The notes: generated by a model from the letters alone, not told the origin. DNA of 64,000 bases from Prevotella sp. (GCA_016291085.1 JAEEVW010000010.1:40053-104052), one strand, 5' to 3'; positions 46,384 to 55,731 are shown, numbered from the stretch's first letter. Program-made: numbers and translations.

Positions 46384-49038
46384 TTATTTTACCATAAAGT
46401 CGAACGACTGCAAATCTTCATCCCTTGACGACGTGCCGTAGAGTATCTGGTATTTGCCAGGCTTTACGGCAAGTTCGTCTATCTTCTCTTCGTAGTATTC
46501 AAAGGCCTCACCATCGAGGGTAATCTCAGCCTGCTGGGTCTCGCCAGCCTTGAGCGTAAGCTTCTGGAAGCCCTTCAGTGCCTTGATGGGAGCGCCAGCA
46601 TCACCGAGTCGCTTCACGTAGACCTGAACGGTCTCTGTGCCCTCGCGGTTGCCTGTGTTCGTAACGGGAACGGTAATCGTGCAGAAAGCACCGGATTTTC
46701 CAGACTTTCCAGATTTTCCGGAAATCTTGCCTTGTCCAACACTAAACGTGGTATAGCTCAGACCATAACCGAAGGCATACTGAGGCACGCCAGTGAAGTA
46801 ACGATAGGTGCGGTTCTTCATCGAGTAGTCCATGAAGTCGGGCAGGTCGTCGTTCGAGCGATAGAACGTCACAGGCAGTTTGCCACCAGGGTTGTAGTCG
46901 CCAAACAGCACCTCAGCCAGTGCCTTGGCACCACCCTGACCAGGATACCACGCCTGCAACAAAGCATCATACTGTCCCTCGACACTACCAAAGGCAATGG
47001 CCGAACCCGAGCAGTTGACGAAGACGACGGGCTTACCAGTCTGGTGCATCGCCTTGACCAGCAGCTGCTGTACTACAGGCAGTTCGATGGTCTGCTTGTC
47101 GCCACCTTCGCCCTCCATACGGGCACTGATGCCACCAATGATGACGATGGCGTCAGCCTGCTTCACGTTGTTGGCCAAGTCAGTGAAGTCGACGAGCTTG
47201 CGTTCGCAGATGTCACCACGCAGCATAGCGAACTGGCCCTTGCCGCGACGATATTCAATGACAACGTCGTAGTCCTTGCCCTCTTCGACGGGGAACGACT
47301 TATATTCTACGCGACGGCCAAAGCCGAAGCCAAAGCCACGACGTCCGCCGCCTTTATTTTCTTCAACGACCTCGCCATTCACCTTCAACACATAGCCGTT
47401 GTCGCTCATCAGCGTGTACTTCATCTCGCCTGTGAATGTAGCCGTGTACTTACCGCTGATGCGGACGCAGATGTTGTCGTTGCTGACACCCTCGGCAAAG
47501 CCCCAGGCACCAAACGTCGAGAAGTTCAGCTCGTTGTAGTAGCCCGTCTTGACAGGAGCAGGTGCCTCACCCTCGAAGGGAGAAGTCTCTGAGTTCCAAA
47601 ATTCTACAAAGACGCCCTTACCATCGTTGAAGTCCTGCAAATGGTGGATGGTTTCGTACTCGTCGTTCAGCTCGCAGGCCTTCTGGTAGATAATCTTTGC
47701 ACCAGGCACAGCGGCCTTGATGCCCTCCAATAAAGAGTGCTGGTGTTCCTTGGTCGGTGTGCCGCCATAGTTACCGTTCAGCAGTTCGATATCATCAGCG
47801 TTGGGACCAACAATGGCGATGGTCTTAATGCTTTTGGAGAGCGGCAGTACGTTGTCCTTATTCTCCAGCAGCACCATTGACTCGCGAGCAGCCTGGGTTG
47901 CCAGGTCGTTGTTCTTTTCGTTGCTGATAGTCGAAGCGGGAATCTTTGCCCAAGGTAACGATTCAGCAGGGTCGAACATACCCAGTTCGAAGCGGCCCCT
48001 CAGCGTGTAGCGCAGGTGCTTGTCCAACTCGTCCTCCGTAATGAGTCCCTTCTTCAGACCTTCAGCCAACGACATAAACACCTTACCGCACTCCAGATCA
48101 GTACCGTTCAATACGGCGTCGACAGAGGCGCTCAAGCCGTCCTTGTGCGTCTCGTGCTGTCCTTTGTTGTAGAAGTTGTTGATGGCGTCGCAGTCTGTCA
48201 GTACAATGGCGTCGTAGCCCCACTTGTTGCGCAGAATATCGATGAGCAGACGGTCGCTCGTGCAACAAGGCTTGCCCTCGAAACGCTGGTAGGCACACAT
48301 CACCTCGCGGACGTTACCTTTCTTCACCAATGCTTTGAATGCAGGCAGATAGGTTTCCCACAGGTCACGATTGGTGGGCTCAACGTTCATCGAGTGGCGC
48401 AGGGGCTCTGGTCCGCTGTGTACGGCATAGTGCTTGGCACAGGCATGGGTCTTGTAATAGGTCTTGCCATTCAGCGTGATGGGTTCCTGCATACCCAACA
48501 CCGTCTGCACACCCAACACGGCGTTCAGATAGGGGTCCTCACCGCACGTCTCCTGTCCGCGTCCCCAACGAGGGTCACGGAAGATGTTGACGTTCGGACA
48601 CCAAAAGGTCAGTTCCGGATTGCCAGGATAGTAGGTCACGCCCTGAGGCACGTTAAACAGCTTGGGGTCGTTGTGGTCGGTGCGGTTCCAGTTGGCACGG
48701 GCCTCGTCGCTGACCTGCGAGAAGACGTCGTACACCAGTTGTGCGTTGAAGGCAGCAGCCAAGCCAATGGGCTGAGGATAGACGGTATAGCCCCCCTGAC
48801 GGACACCATGACAGGCTTCGCTCCACCAGTTGTATGACGGGATGCCCAAGCGGTCGATACTGACGCTCTTGTTCATCATCAGACCCACCTTCTCTTCTGG
48901 AGTCAACATGCCTAACAGGTTTTCTACACGCTCAGCACGAGGCAAATTGGGATTCTGCCAAGGGTATTTCTGCTGTGCTTTTACTTTTACGGCACTTACG
49001 GCAATCGCCAGTGCTGCCAACAAAATGATTCTTTTCAT
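46384..49038 (-). CDS. GH3 beta-glycosidase with PA14 insert and fibronectin III-like C-terminus
   Basis: WWSEACHGVRQGGYTVYPQPIGLAAAFN, VLTDCDAINNFY, PGQGGAKALAEVLFGDYNPGGKLPVTFY; ATG at 49038. Confidence 0.93.
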   Translation of the reverse strand: MKRIILLAALAIAVSAVKVKAQQKYPWQNPNLPRAERVENLLGMLTPEEKVGLMMNKSVSIDRLGIPSYNWWSEACHGVRQGGYTVYPQPIGLAAAFNAQLVYDVFSQVSDEARANWNRTDHNDPKLFNVPQGVTYYPGNPELTFWCPNVNIFRDPRWGRGQETCGEDPYLNAVLGVQTVLGMQEPITLNGKTYYKTHACAKHYAVHSGPEPLRHSMNVEPTNRDLWETYLPAFKALVKKGNVREVMCAYQRFEGKPCCTSDRLLIDILRNKWGYDAIVLTDCDAINNFYNKGQHETHKDGLSASVDAVLNGTDLECGKVFMSLAEGLKKGLITEDELDKHLRYTLRGRFELGMFDPAESLPWAKIPASTISNEKNNDLATQAARESMVLLENKDNVLPLSKSIKTIAIVGPNADDIELLNGNYGGTPTKEHQHSLLEGIKAAVPGAKIIYQKACELNDEYETIHHLQDFNDGKGVFVEFWNSETSPFEGEAPAPVKTGYYNELNFSTFGAWGFAEGVSNDNICVRISGKYTATFTGEMKYTLMSDNGYVLKVNGEVVEENKGGGRRGFGFGFGRRVEYKSFPVEEGKDYDVVIEYRRGKGQFAMLRGDICERKLVDFTDLANNVKQADAIVIIGGISARMEGEGGDKQTIELPVVQQLLVKAMHQTGKPVVFVNCSGSAIAFGSVEGQYDALLQAWYPGQGGAKALAEVLFGDYNPGGKLPVTFYRSNDDLPDFMDYSMKNRTYRYFTGVPQYAFGYGLSYTTFSVGQGKISGKSGKSGKSGAFCTITVPVTNTGNREGTETVQVYVKRLGDAGAPIKALKGFQKLTLKAGETQQAEITLDGEAFEYYEEKIDELAVKPGKYQILYGTSSRDEDLQSFDFMVK
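46691..46728. repeat. in-frame nonamer tandem repeat in the GH3 gene
   Basis: GGATTTTCC AGACTTTCC AGATTTTCC GGAAATC encodes ISGKSGKSGKSG. Confidence 0.75.
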
Positions 49039-49205
49039 AGTGATAATATTTAGTTTCTGTGTGCAAAGGTACGAATAATCCTGCACTTCCGTATGCACCA
49101 GATGTATCAGAAGCTATTATAAATGTAACATCAGATGGTTTTCTGGGCCTGGATGACGACAAAACGGCTGGTTGTCAGTCTTTTTTATAAACAAAATTAT
49201 CGACG

Positions 49206-50624
49206 ATGATGAAAGTGAATAGTACTGTTTTGAGACGGGTAATGGGTCTTTTACCTTTTTACCTTTTTACCCTTTTACCTTTAAACGCTCAGACTTTTGA
49301 GACTCGCTACGAGCGTCCTGTCAGCGACCTGATGAAGGATGTTGCCAAGCGTTTTGGTGTGAAGTTCAAGTTCGACGGCAATGTCGATACCGTGGGCAAA
49401 CGTCTGCCCTATGCCGACTTCCGTGTGCGCCCCTATAGCATCGAGATGACGCTCGACAACATCTGCAAATACTACGACTGGAACTGGTGGAAACAGAGCG
49501 GCAACCTCTATAAAATCAAGCTCTATGAGTATCCGCGTCGTCATGAGCAAGAGGGAAAAATGATGCTCGACTGGCTCTCGTCACTTTATAATAATAAGGA
49601 GCAATGGGAGGCTCGTCGTGACTCATTGCGTCGTGAAGTCCGCCAACGACTGGAATTGGACAAGTTCCTCGACTCATGTGTGATGGTGAAGGACAAGAAA
49701 GGCAATCTGCAACGGCCCGTCATCCTCTCGAAGATTCGCAAGCACGACGGCTATACCACGCAGAACATCTGTATCGAACTGACGCCAGGCCAGCACCTCT
49801 TTGGTACGATCTATAACCCCTCCCCCGTCCCCTCTCGAGGGAAGGGCGTAAAGAGCTCTAAAGGTAACAATTCCTCTCCCTCGGGGAGGTTAGGAGGGGG
49901 TTATCCCCTCATCGTCTGCCCTGATGGTCATTGGCCCTATCGTTATCGTAAGGACGAGCAGCAGCGACTGGGCACGCTGGCCCGTATGGGTGCCGTGTGT
50001 GTTGATTTCGACCTCTATGGCTGGGGCGAGAGTGAAAAGGAGGTAGGCGAAGCAGCTCATCACACGAGTCGTGCCCACGTCTATCAGGCTGCTTGTGGCT
50101 ATATCCTGCTCGACTGGATGCTGACCCATCGCAAGGACATCGACCCAGAGCGTGTAGGCGTGATGGGTGGCTCAGGTGGTGGTACGCATACCGTATTGTT
50201 GTCGTTGCTCGACGAACGTGTCACAGCCTCTGCTCCTGTGGTGCATCTGGCCTCGCATTTCGATGGAGGCTGTCCCTGCGAGAGTGGCAAACCCGTACAG
50301 TTGAGCGGAGGTGGAACGTGTGAACCAGAGCTTGCTGCAACCTTTGCCCCAAAGCCTTTGCTGGTGGTATCTGATGATGGCGATTGGACGTCCAGCGTTC
50401 CTCGCTTGGAGTATCCCTATCTGCAACGCATCTATGGCTTCTACGATGCAAAGGATAAGGTGCGTAACGTGCACCTGCCAGGTGAGCGTCACGACTTCAA
50501 GGAAAACAAGCGCCAGGCTGTCTACGACTTCTTCATCGACGTCTTTGGTCTCGACCGCTCGATGCTCGACGAAAGCAAAATCACTATCGAACCTGACGAA
50601 GCACTCAAATCACTCTACAAATGA
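49206..50624 (+). CDS. secreted alpha/beta-hydrolase esterase with N-terminal STN-like domain
   Basis: VGVMGGSGGGTHTVLLSLLDERVTASAPV nucleophile elbow; N-terminal SDLMKDVAKRFGVKFKFDG...MTLDNICKYYDWNWWKQSGNLYKI. Confidence 0.7.
   Translation: MMKVNSTVLRRVMGLLPFYLFTLLPLNAQTFETRYERPVSDLMKDVAKRFGVKFKFDGNVDTVGKRLPYADFRVRPYSIEMTLDNICKYYDWNWWKQSGNLYKIKLYEYPRRHEQEGKMMLDWLSSLYNNKEQWEARRDSLRREVRQRLELDKFLDSCVMVKDKKGNLQRPVILSKIRKHDGYTTQNICIELTPGQHLFGTIYNPSPVPSRGKGVKSSKGNNSSPSGRLGGGYPLIVCPDGHWPYRYRKDEQQRLGTLARMGAVCVDFDLYGWGESEKEVGEAAHHTSRAHVYQAACGYILLDWMLTHRKDIDPERVGVMGGSGGGTHTVLLSLLDERVTASAPVVHLASHFDGGCPCESGKPVQLSGGGTCEPELAATFAPKPLLVVSDDGDWTSSVPRLEYPYLQRIYGFYDAKDKVRNVHLPGERHDFKENKRQAVYDFFIDVFGLDRSMLDESKITIEPDEALKSLYK
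49249..49280. repeat. octamer (TTTTACCT)x4 encoding the signal-peptide core
   Basis: TTTTACCT TTTTACCT TTTTACCC TTTTACCT encodes LPFYLFTLLPL. Confidence 0.85.
49815..49904. repeat. in-frame C/G-rich composite palindrome
   Basis: Outer ATAACCCCTCCC / GGAGGGGGTTAT; inner CCTCTCGAGGG and CCTCTCCCTCGGGGAGG. Confidence 0.85.
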
Positions 50625-51208
50625 AACGGCTGTTGGTATTGACATTTCTCATCTCTCATTTCTCATTTCTCATTTGCGAAGCACAAGAGACGCACTACCA
50701 CAAAGGGCTGCGTTCGCAAGCAGAGAATGATAAATACGGAGGTGTGGCCTCAGAACCGCACTTCGACGGAGGAGGCTATTATTGGACTCGTGTGCGCAAT
50801 GTAGACGACGTCGCTATCACCCATGAATCGCCAGCTGACTCTATTGCTCGTCGTAATGACTTTAAACGTTTGTGCCAGTTGGCTTATGATGCCTACGAGG
50901 AGGGAGACGCGGTGAAAACCATCACTTATGGCGATAGTGCCCTACAGAAACGGTATCATACTGCCGACCTCTACTACTTCATGGCCGTATCGTTCGAGAA
51001 GTTAGGCAGTTACGACGAAGCCGACTGGGCCTATCGCTATGCCCTCGGCTCTGGCTATCCTGGAGCCCTGAACATATACCATGATTTCAAGGCTCGGCAA
51101 CTGCAACGTAAAGCAGAAGCCAAGCAGCGTAAGAAGGAAGAAAAACAACGCCAAAAAGAAGAAAAGCGCAAGGCAAAGGAAGAAAAGAAGAGGCTCAAGG
51201 AAAGTTGA
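50621..51208 (+). CDS. secreted hypothetical protein with TPR-like region and Lys/Glu-rich tail
   Basis: Signal peptide LLVLTFLISHFSFLICEAQ; C-terminus KAEAKQRKKEEKQRQKEEKRKAKEEKKRLKES. Confidence 0.65.
   Translation: MKRLLVLTFLISHFSFLICEAQETHYHKGLRSQAENDKYGGVASEPHFDGGGYYWTRVRNVDDVAITHESPADSIARRNDFKRLCQLAYDAYEEGDAVKTITYGDSALQKRYHTADLYYFMAVSFEKLGSYDEADWAYRYALGSGYPGALNIYHDFKARQLQRKAEAKQRKKEEKQRQKEEKRKAKEEKKRLKES
50644..50675. repeat. heptamer (ATTTCTC)x4 encoding the signal-peptide core
   Basis: ATTTCTC ATCTCTC ATTTCTC ATTTCTC ATT. Confidence 0.85.
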
Positions 51209-51257
51209 GCCTCTTTTCGACTTAACATTTTCGATGTTGATGCGTATATAGCATAGA

Positions 51258-51758
51258 ATGACCCAGCAAGAGTATGAACATATGGTCCCCAGGCTTCGTC
51301 CACGTCTAAAAAACATCGGACAACTATTTTTTGGCGACGAAGAAATGGCCGAGGATATCGCCCAGGAGACACTGATGCGACTCTGGATGCTGCGTGAACG
51401 AATTGCACCGCAAACGGACATCGAACCATTGGCCGTCCGAATGGCCAAGAACCTGTGTGTCAGCGAGTGGCGCAAACAAAAGGTGAGACAAGGGAACTCC
51501 CTGCAAGAAGCACTCACAGACCATAAGGATATCCAGCGCGATGTAGAACTGAAGGAAGAAGTAGCGCGACTGAAACGGGCTGTCAGCCAGCTGAAACCCG
51601 CTGAGCAACGCTTGTTCCGTATGCGCCACGAGGCAGAGATGGACATTCAACAAATCAGCGCTGTAACAGGTATCGGAGTACGATCCGTGAGTGCCATGCT
51701 GAGTACTGCTAAACGAAAACTATTGGAAATACTAAATCCGAAAGGAGGCTTACTATGA
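51258..51758 (+). CDS. ECF-type RNA polymerase sigma factor
   Basis: MAEDIAQETLMRLWMLRE; LKPAEQRLFRMRHEAEMDIQQISAVTGIGVRSVSAMLSTAKRKL. Confidence 0.92.
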   Translation: MTQQEYEHMVPRLRPRLKNIGQLFFGDEEMAEDIAQETLMRLWMLRERIAPQTDIEPLAVRMAKNLCVSEWRKQKVRQGNSLQEALTDHKDIQRDVELKEEVARLKRAVSQLKPAEQRLFRMRHEAEMDIQQISAVTGIGVRSVSAMLSTAKRKLLEILNPKGGLL

Positions 51759-52342
51759 AGAAAGATTTGATAGAAAGACTGTTGAACGAGCAGACCACAC
51801 CCGAAGAGGAGCATCTCGTAGCCCAGATGCTTCAGCAAGAGGAGGATATGGACTCTTGGCTCGCAGAAGACGAGACGGCAGAATACGACCGCATCGTCAA
51901 CGAACGTCGTGCCAAGCATCGTACGTTGCGATGGGCTGTTGCCGCAGTCATCGTGGCGTTCATTGCGGTGGGGGCCATTGTGCTTTGGCCAAGGGAACAG
52001 CTTGATCCTGGAACACAGTGTCCAGATTTTTCCGAGAGACATACTTCTGTTGTCATTACAGAACCATCAAAACCTGAGGCACCACCCACGAAAGCCAAGA
52101 AACGTATCAGAAGGAAGGCAGCAGTTTCTACCACTGACAGCCTGCAATACTACATTGCCCGTTTGGAGAAGGAACTGGAGAACGTTAACGAAAGCACTTA
52201 CACCGCCAAAGCAGAAGAGGTGTTGCGTGCTGACGCCCGATTGCAGAAGCTGGTACAACGCATCATGATGGGCGAACTGACGAAAGACGATGTGTCTGCT
52301 GAGGCAATGAATACGAACCAAACAATGGAGGAACAGCCATGA
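51755..52342 (+). CDS. putative anti-sigma / single-TM regulatory protein
   Basis: Overlaps ECF sigma gene; one TM (AAVIVAFIAVGAIVLW). Confidence 0.6.
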   Translation: MKKDLIERLLNEQTTPEEEHLVAQMLQQEEDMDSWLAEDETAEYDRIVNERRAKHRTLRWAVAAVIVAFIAVGAIVLWPREQLDPGTQCPDFSERHTSVVITEPSKPEAPPTKAKKRIRRKAAVSTTDSLQYYIARLEKELENVNESTYTAKAEEVLRADARLQKLVQRIMMGELTKDDVSAEAMNTNQTMEEQP

Positions 52343-54618
52343 GACGTTTGATATTAATCATAGGAATAGCGTGGGCTACGCTGAACATGAATGCCCAGAG
52401 CATCTATAGTTTTGGCGACCTGCGGGCCAAAGTGCTCCATGTGGGTCAGAAACTGACTGGTCATAACTCCGCTAACGATCAGGCCATTGCAGTCATTGTG
52501 CGAGAGTTGGCTACGAACTATCAAGGTCGTTTGTCGCGCCAACAGTTTCAGGAGCTGAAAGACACCATCGAGAGTATGCGTCAGCAAATCACAGCGGACA
52601 CTTGGAAAACGGTCTTAAACAGTGCCGTTGAAACGTTGCAGGAAAAGACGGATACACTCGACATCGAGCAGCGAATTCTTAACTACTACCGACGAGTACC
52701 ACAGGAACAGATCTACGTCCACACCGACAAGCCTTACTACGTGGCAGGTGATACTGTTTGGTTCCGAGCCCATTTGGTGGATGCTGTTACGCATACGCCC
52801 ATCAGCCGCTCGCGTTTTGTCTATGTGGAACTGCATGACCAGCAGGCTGATACGCTCTTGCAACGCATCATCGTGAAGTGCGATTCGGATGGCGTCTTTG
52901 CCAATGCCATCACTTTGCCTCGTGGAATGAAGGGAGGCTGCTATACCCTTGCAGCCTATACACAATGGATGCGTAACTTTCCTGCCGAAAGGTTCTTCTA
53001 CAAGCAATTGCTGGTTATTGATAGTTCCCAAGGTGGGAACGATTCATTCCCAAAGTGGGAACGATTCATTCCCAAGGTGGGAACAATTCATTCCCAAGGT
53101 GGGAATCCGTCGCTACAAGTAGTCCAACGCAAAGGGCAACTGCTTATCCAATTGAACAAGCCTACTAACGAGCCTCTCTCGTGTGTGCTTTATGGTAGTG
53201 GGAACCTCATAGTCACTGACTATACATCAGGGAAGGTGTTACGTATTGACAGCAAAACACTACGTCCAGGAAACCTCTGCATAGCTATCGTCAACCGCGA
53301 GACGGGATACGTCATTGCTGAAAGCCAGACCACCATCGAGGGAACTCAGCCACAGGTAGCCATTAGTGGTAAAGCTCGTACCCTGAACGAACCGATGGAG
53401 TTGTCGATAGACCTTGCAGAATCTGACGGTACACCGCTCTATGGAAGCTTCTCGCTGTCGGTTGCCGATTACGACGTGGTAATCCCCGATACGATACAAC
53501 CATCTATTGACAAGTCTCTGAACCAACTATCTGCCGACTACCCTTTGGCTGATATACTCAACGGCACATACCCCCGCATCGACTATGGTTTCCAGACCAC
53601 ACAGACCATTACTGGGCAGATTCGTGGTACTATCTTCAAAAAAATCAAGAATCCCAAGCTGATGTTGGTACGGCCAGATACCGGATTCCGTCAGACCTTC
53701 GAACTTGGCGACAGTTGCCGCTTTACCATCAACGGCCTCGACTTCGCCGACGGTACAACCTACGTACTGGAGGGTATGCGACGTACAGGCAGTACCAGCC
53801 TCGTACAACTGGATATCACCACACAGACATTCCCTACCTTACATTCGCCTTTTTCCTCTGCCCCATCATCTCTTTCCGTCCCAGACAACTTCGCAAAGCA
53901 AGCTCAAGAGCAGGTGATGTATGGTAGCATAGACCGCGAGATAGAACTGCCCGAAGTAGTCAAGGAGAAGAAGCGTCAGCACAAGCCCACCAACTTAATG
54001 GGGATGCCACCCTTCCGTGCCTTCTATGATGACGACCCCTTGCTCAACAATTTCTACTCGATGGAGATTCTGCTCAGTACCTTAGGCATTCCCGTCTATC
54101 GCGATGCTAATGGCGAGTTACAAATCAGATACCGCTCAGGCACAGTTACGCGAGCGATGCAAGGTCCAGTCATTTTCATCGACGAGTTTCGTAGCAACGT
54201 GGAGGAATTACTGATGCTTCAGCCCCAGGCCATTGAGTCCATCGAATGGTTCGACCATGTCGGTGCCGCCAACATGACCATCTATGGCTGGGACGTGTCA
54301 ACCTCGGGACTATTGCTTGTCCGGCAGAAACCTGGTCTTCATGGTAGGATATTCCGTCCCTTGTCAATGGCTACGGTGCAGCAACAGGGTTGGAAACCCA
54401 ATGTCGAGTTCTATTCTCCGCAATACACGGACAAGAGTCAGAAGACGCGCCCTGACCATCGAACCACACTCTACTGGAATCCGAAGGTCACGACAGACAT
54501 CAATGGTCATGCTCAGGTCCGCTTCTACGCCTCCGACATCTCCAAACGTTATTTGGTGACGCTGGAAGGTGTCAGCAACGACGGAACTGTCGTACGAAAA
54601 CAAATGGTCATAGAATAA
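52339..54618 (+). CDS. secreted MG2/carboxypeptidase-regulatory-like outer-membrane-associated protein
   Basis: YVHTDKPYYVAGDTVWFRAHLVDAVTHTPISRSRFVYVEL is the MG2-like signature; C-terminal FYSPQYTDKSQKTRPDHRTTLYWNP. Confidence 0.75.
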   Translation: MRRLILIIGIAWATLNMNAQSIYSFGDLRAKVLHVGQKLTGHNSANDQAIAVIVRELATNYQGRLSRQQFQELKDTIESMRQQITADTWKTVLNSAVETLQEKTDTLDIEQRILNYYRRVPQEQIYVHTDKPYYVAGDTVWFRAHLVDAVTHTPISRSRFVYVELHDQQADTLLQRIIVKCDSDGVFANAITLPRGMKGGCYTLAAYTQWMRNFPAERFFYKQLLVIDSSQGGNDSFPKWERFIPKVGTIHSQGGNPSLQVVQRKGQLLIQLNKPTNEPLSCVLYGSGNLIVTDYTSGKVLRIDSKTLRPGNLCIAIVNRETGYVIAESQTTIEGTQPQVAISGKARTLNEPMELSIDLAESDGTPLYGSFSLSVADYDVVIPDTIQPSIDKSLNQLSADYPLADILNGTYPRIDYGFQTTQTITGQIRGTIFKKIKNPKLMLVRPDTGFRQTFELGDSCRFTINGLDFADGTTYVLEGMRRTGSTSLVQLDITTQTFPTLHSPFSSAPSSLSVPDNFAKQAQEQVMYGSIDREIELPEVVKEKKRQHKPTNLMGMPPFRAFYDDDPLLNNFYSMEILLSTLGIPVYRDANGELQIRYRSGTVTRAMQGPVIFIDEFRSNVEELLMLQPQAIESIEWFDHVGAANMTIYGWDVSTSGLLLVRQKPGLHGRIFRPLSMATVQQQGWKPNVEFYSPQYTDKSQKTRPDHRTTLYWNPKVTTDINGHAQVRFYASDISKRYLVTLEGVSNDGTVVRKQMVIE
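53025..53105. repeat. in-frame 22-bp-period hairpin array (3 full units plus a core)
   Basis: TTCCCAAGGTGGGAACGATTCA x3 + TTCCCAAGGTGGGAA; 3 x 22 = 66 nt keeps frame. Confidence 0.93.
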
Positions 54619-54642
54619 GTTAGCCCCCTCGTTTCCTAATAC

Positions 54643-54684
54643 AAAAAAGCCAAAAGAAGCATGAGGTTTCTTTTGGCTTTTGGA
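54643..54684. terminator. rho-independent terminator
   Basis: AAAAGCCAAAAGAA gcatgaggt TTCTTTTGGCTTTT. Confidence 0.85.
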
Positions 54685-54702
54685 TTGTTGCTACTTGATG
54701 CG

Positions 54703-55095
54703 TCAGAACATCTGTCCAACAGCTCGAGCCTCGTCGCCCTCGAAAGTGAGGACATCGGTGACGGGTTCGTAACTCATGCGGGCAAACTGATGGAGCAGTA
54801 TGGCGAGAAATGCTTTGTCGCGCGATGTGCAGACCTCTGCCATGTAGTTTCCGTTAACGATTGGCTTGGGACGGAAGTTGCCGATTGCCTGGACGAGTTT
54901 TTCACGATTTGTACTGAGAATGCGATTCAGCTGTTCGCCATCAGCGGGCGACATCTCGATGGTTTGGGCGTCGATAACGCTATTCGTAGGATTGTAAACA
55001 GCTGTAGTACGCAGTCCGAACAGGGATTTGCTGACGCTAATACGAGCATCAGCGCAGATGCTGTTCCACATCTGCAATTGTTTGATATTTGCCAT
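54703..55095 (-). CDS. conserved hypothetical protein
   Basis: MANIKQLQMWNSICADARISVSKSLFGLRTTAVYNPTNSVIDAQ; terminator downstream. Confidence 0.6.
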   Translation of the reverse strand: MANIKQLQMWNSICADARISVSKSLFGLRTTAVYNPTNSVIDAQTIEMSPADGEQLNRILSTNREKLVQAIGNFRPKPIVNGNYMAEVCTSRDKAFLAILLHQFARMSYEPVTDVLTFEGDEARAVGQMF

Positions 55096-55161
55096 TGTTG
55101 TCTTTTCTTTGTTAATGATGTTTGTTTCCCTCCTCTCATCGTTGCAAAGGGAAACACATCG

Positions 55162-55581
55162 CTAACAAAGAAGCCGCCTCAGCGCAATGACATAGTAAAG
55201 GCGCGAAGGCGCAGCAACTGTGCAGAGTCTGTCGACGCTGTAGCACCGTTGCCGTATCGGGCAATTAAAGGGTTTGCAAACATCGTCCTTAGCCCAACGC
55301 CCATGGTGTTTGCTGGGTTTGCCACCATGTGTTGGCAACAGGCGGGTGGGACGCGATGAGGCGACACGATGTGATGACGAGACTGAGCGGAAGGCGACTT
55401 CTACAGGACTCTGGGGCTCTTCGGCTACATGCTTCAGATAGCCGTCGTGCTGTTTGATTTGCTCCTCACTCTTCTGCTCGTCCTTAGCCGTAGTGCTTTG
55501 TGCCCTGACATCCTGTCCGGAGCCAAGGAAATCGCACAACAACGTAGCGACGAGGAAGAGACGAATCAGAAACCTGTTCAT
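55162..55581 (-). CDS. hypothetical secreted protein, C-terminus possibly frameshifted
   Basis: Signal peptide MNRFLIRLFLVATLLCDFLGSGQDVRAQ; the alternative frame looks more protein-like after ~55370. Confidence 0.4.
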   Translation of the reverse strand: MNRFLIRLFLVATLLCDFLGSGQDVRAQSTTAKDEQKSEEQIKQHDGYLKHVAEEPQSPVEVAFRSVSSSHRVASSRPTRLLPTHGGKPSKHHGRWAKDDVCKPFNCPIRQRCYSVDRLCTVAAPSRLYYVIALRRLLC

Positions 55582-55731
55582 GCAGCCTTTTTCAATAACT
55601 GGCGGCAAAAATACGAAAAACTTTCGGAAACTCATTCGCTTTTTCTGAAAAAAGTAATAATCGAAGGCAAAATCGGTGGTTGATGACATTTAAGGTCGTC
55701 GTTAGTCTATAATATATAAAGGTATACGACA

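Noticed and set aside
54661-55359. 232-aa plus-strand ORF
   Set aside because: Begins in a terminator hairpin and is antisense to the better-supported 54703-55095 ORF.
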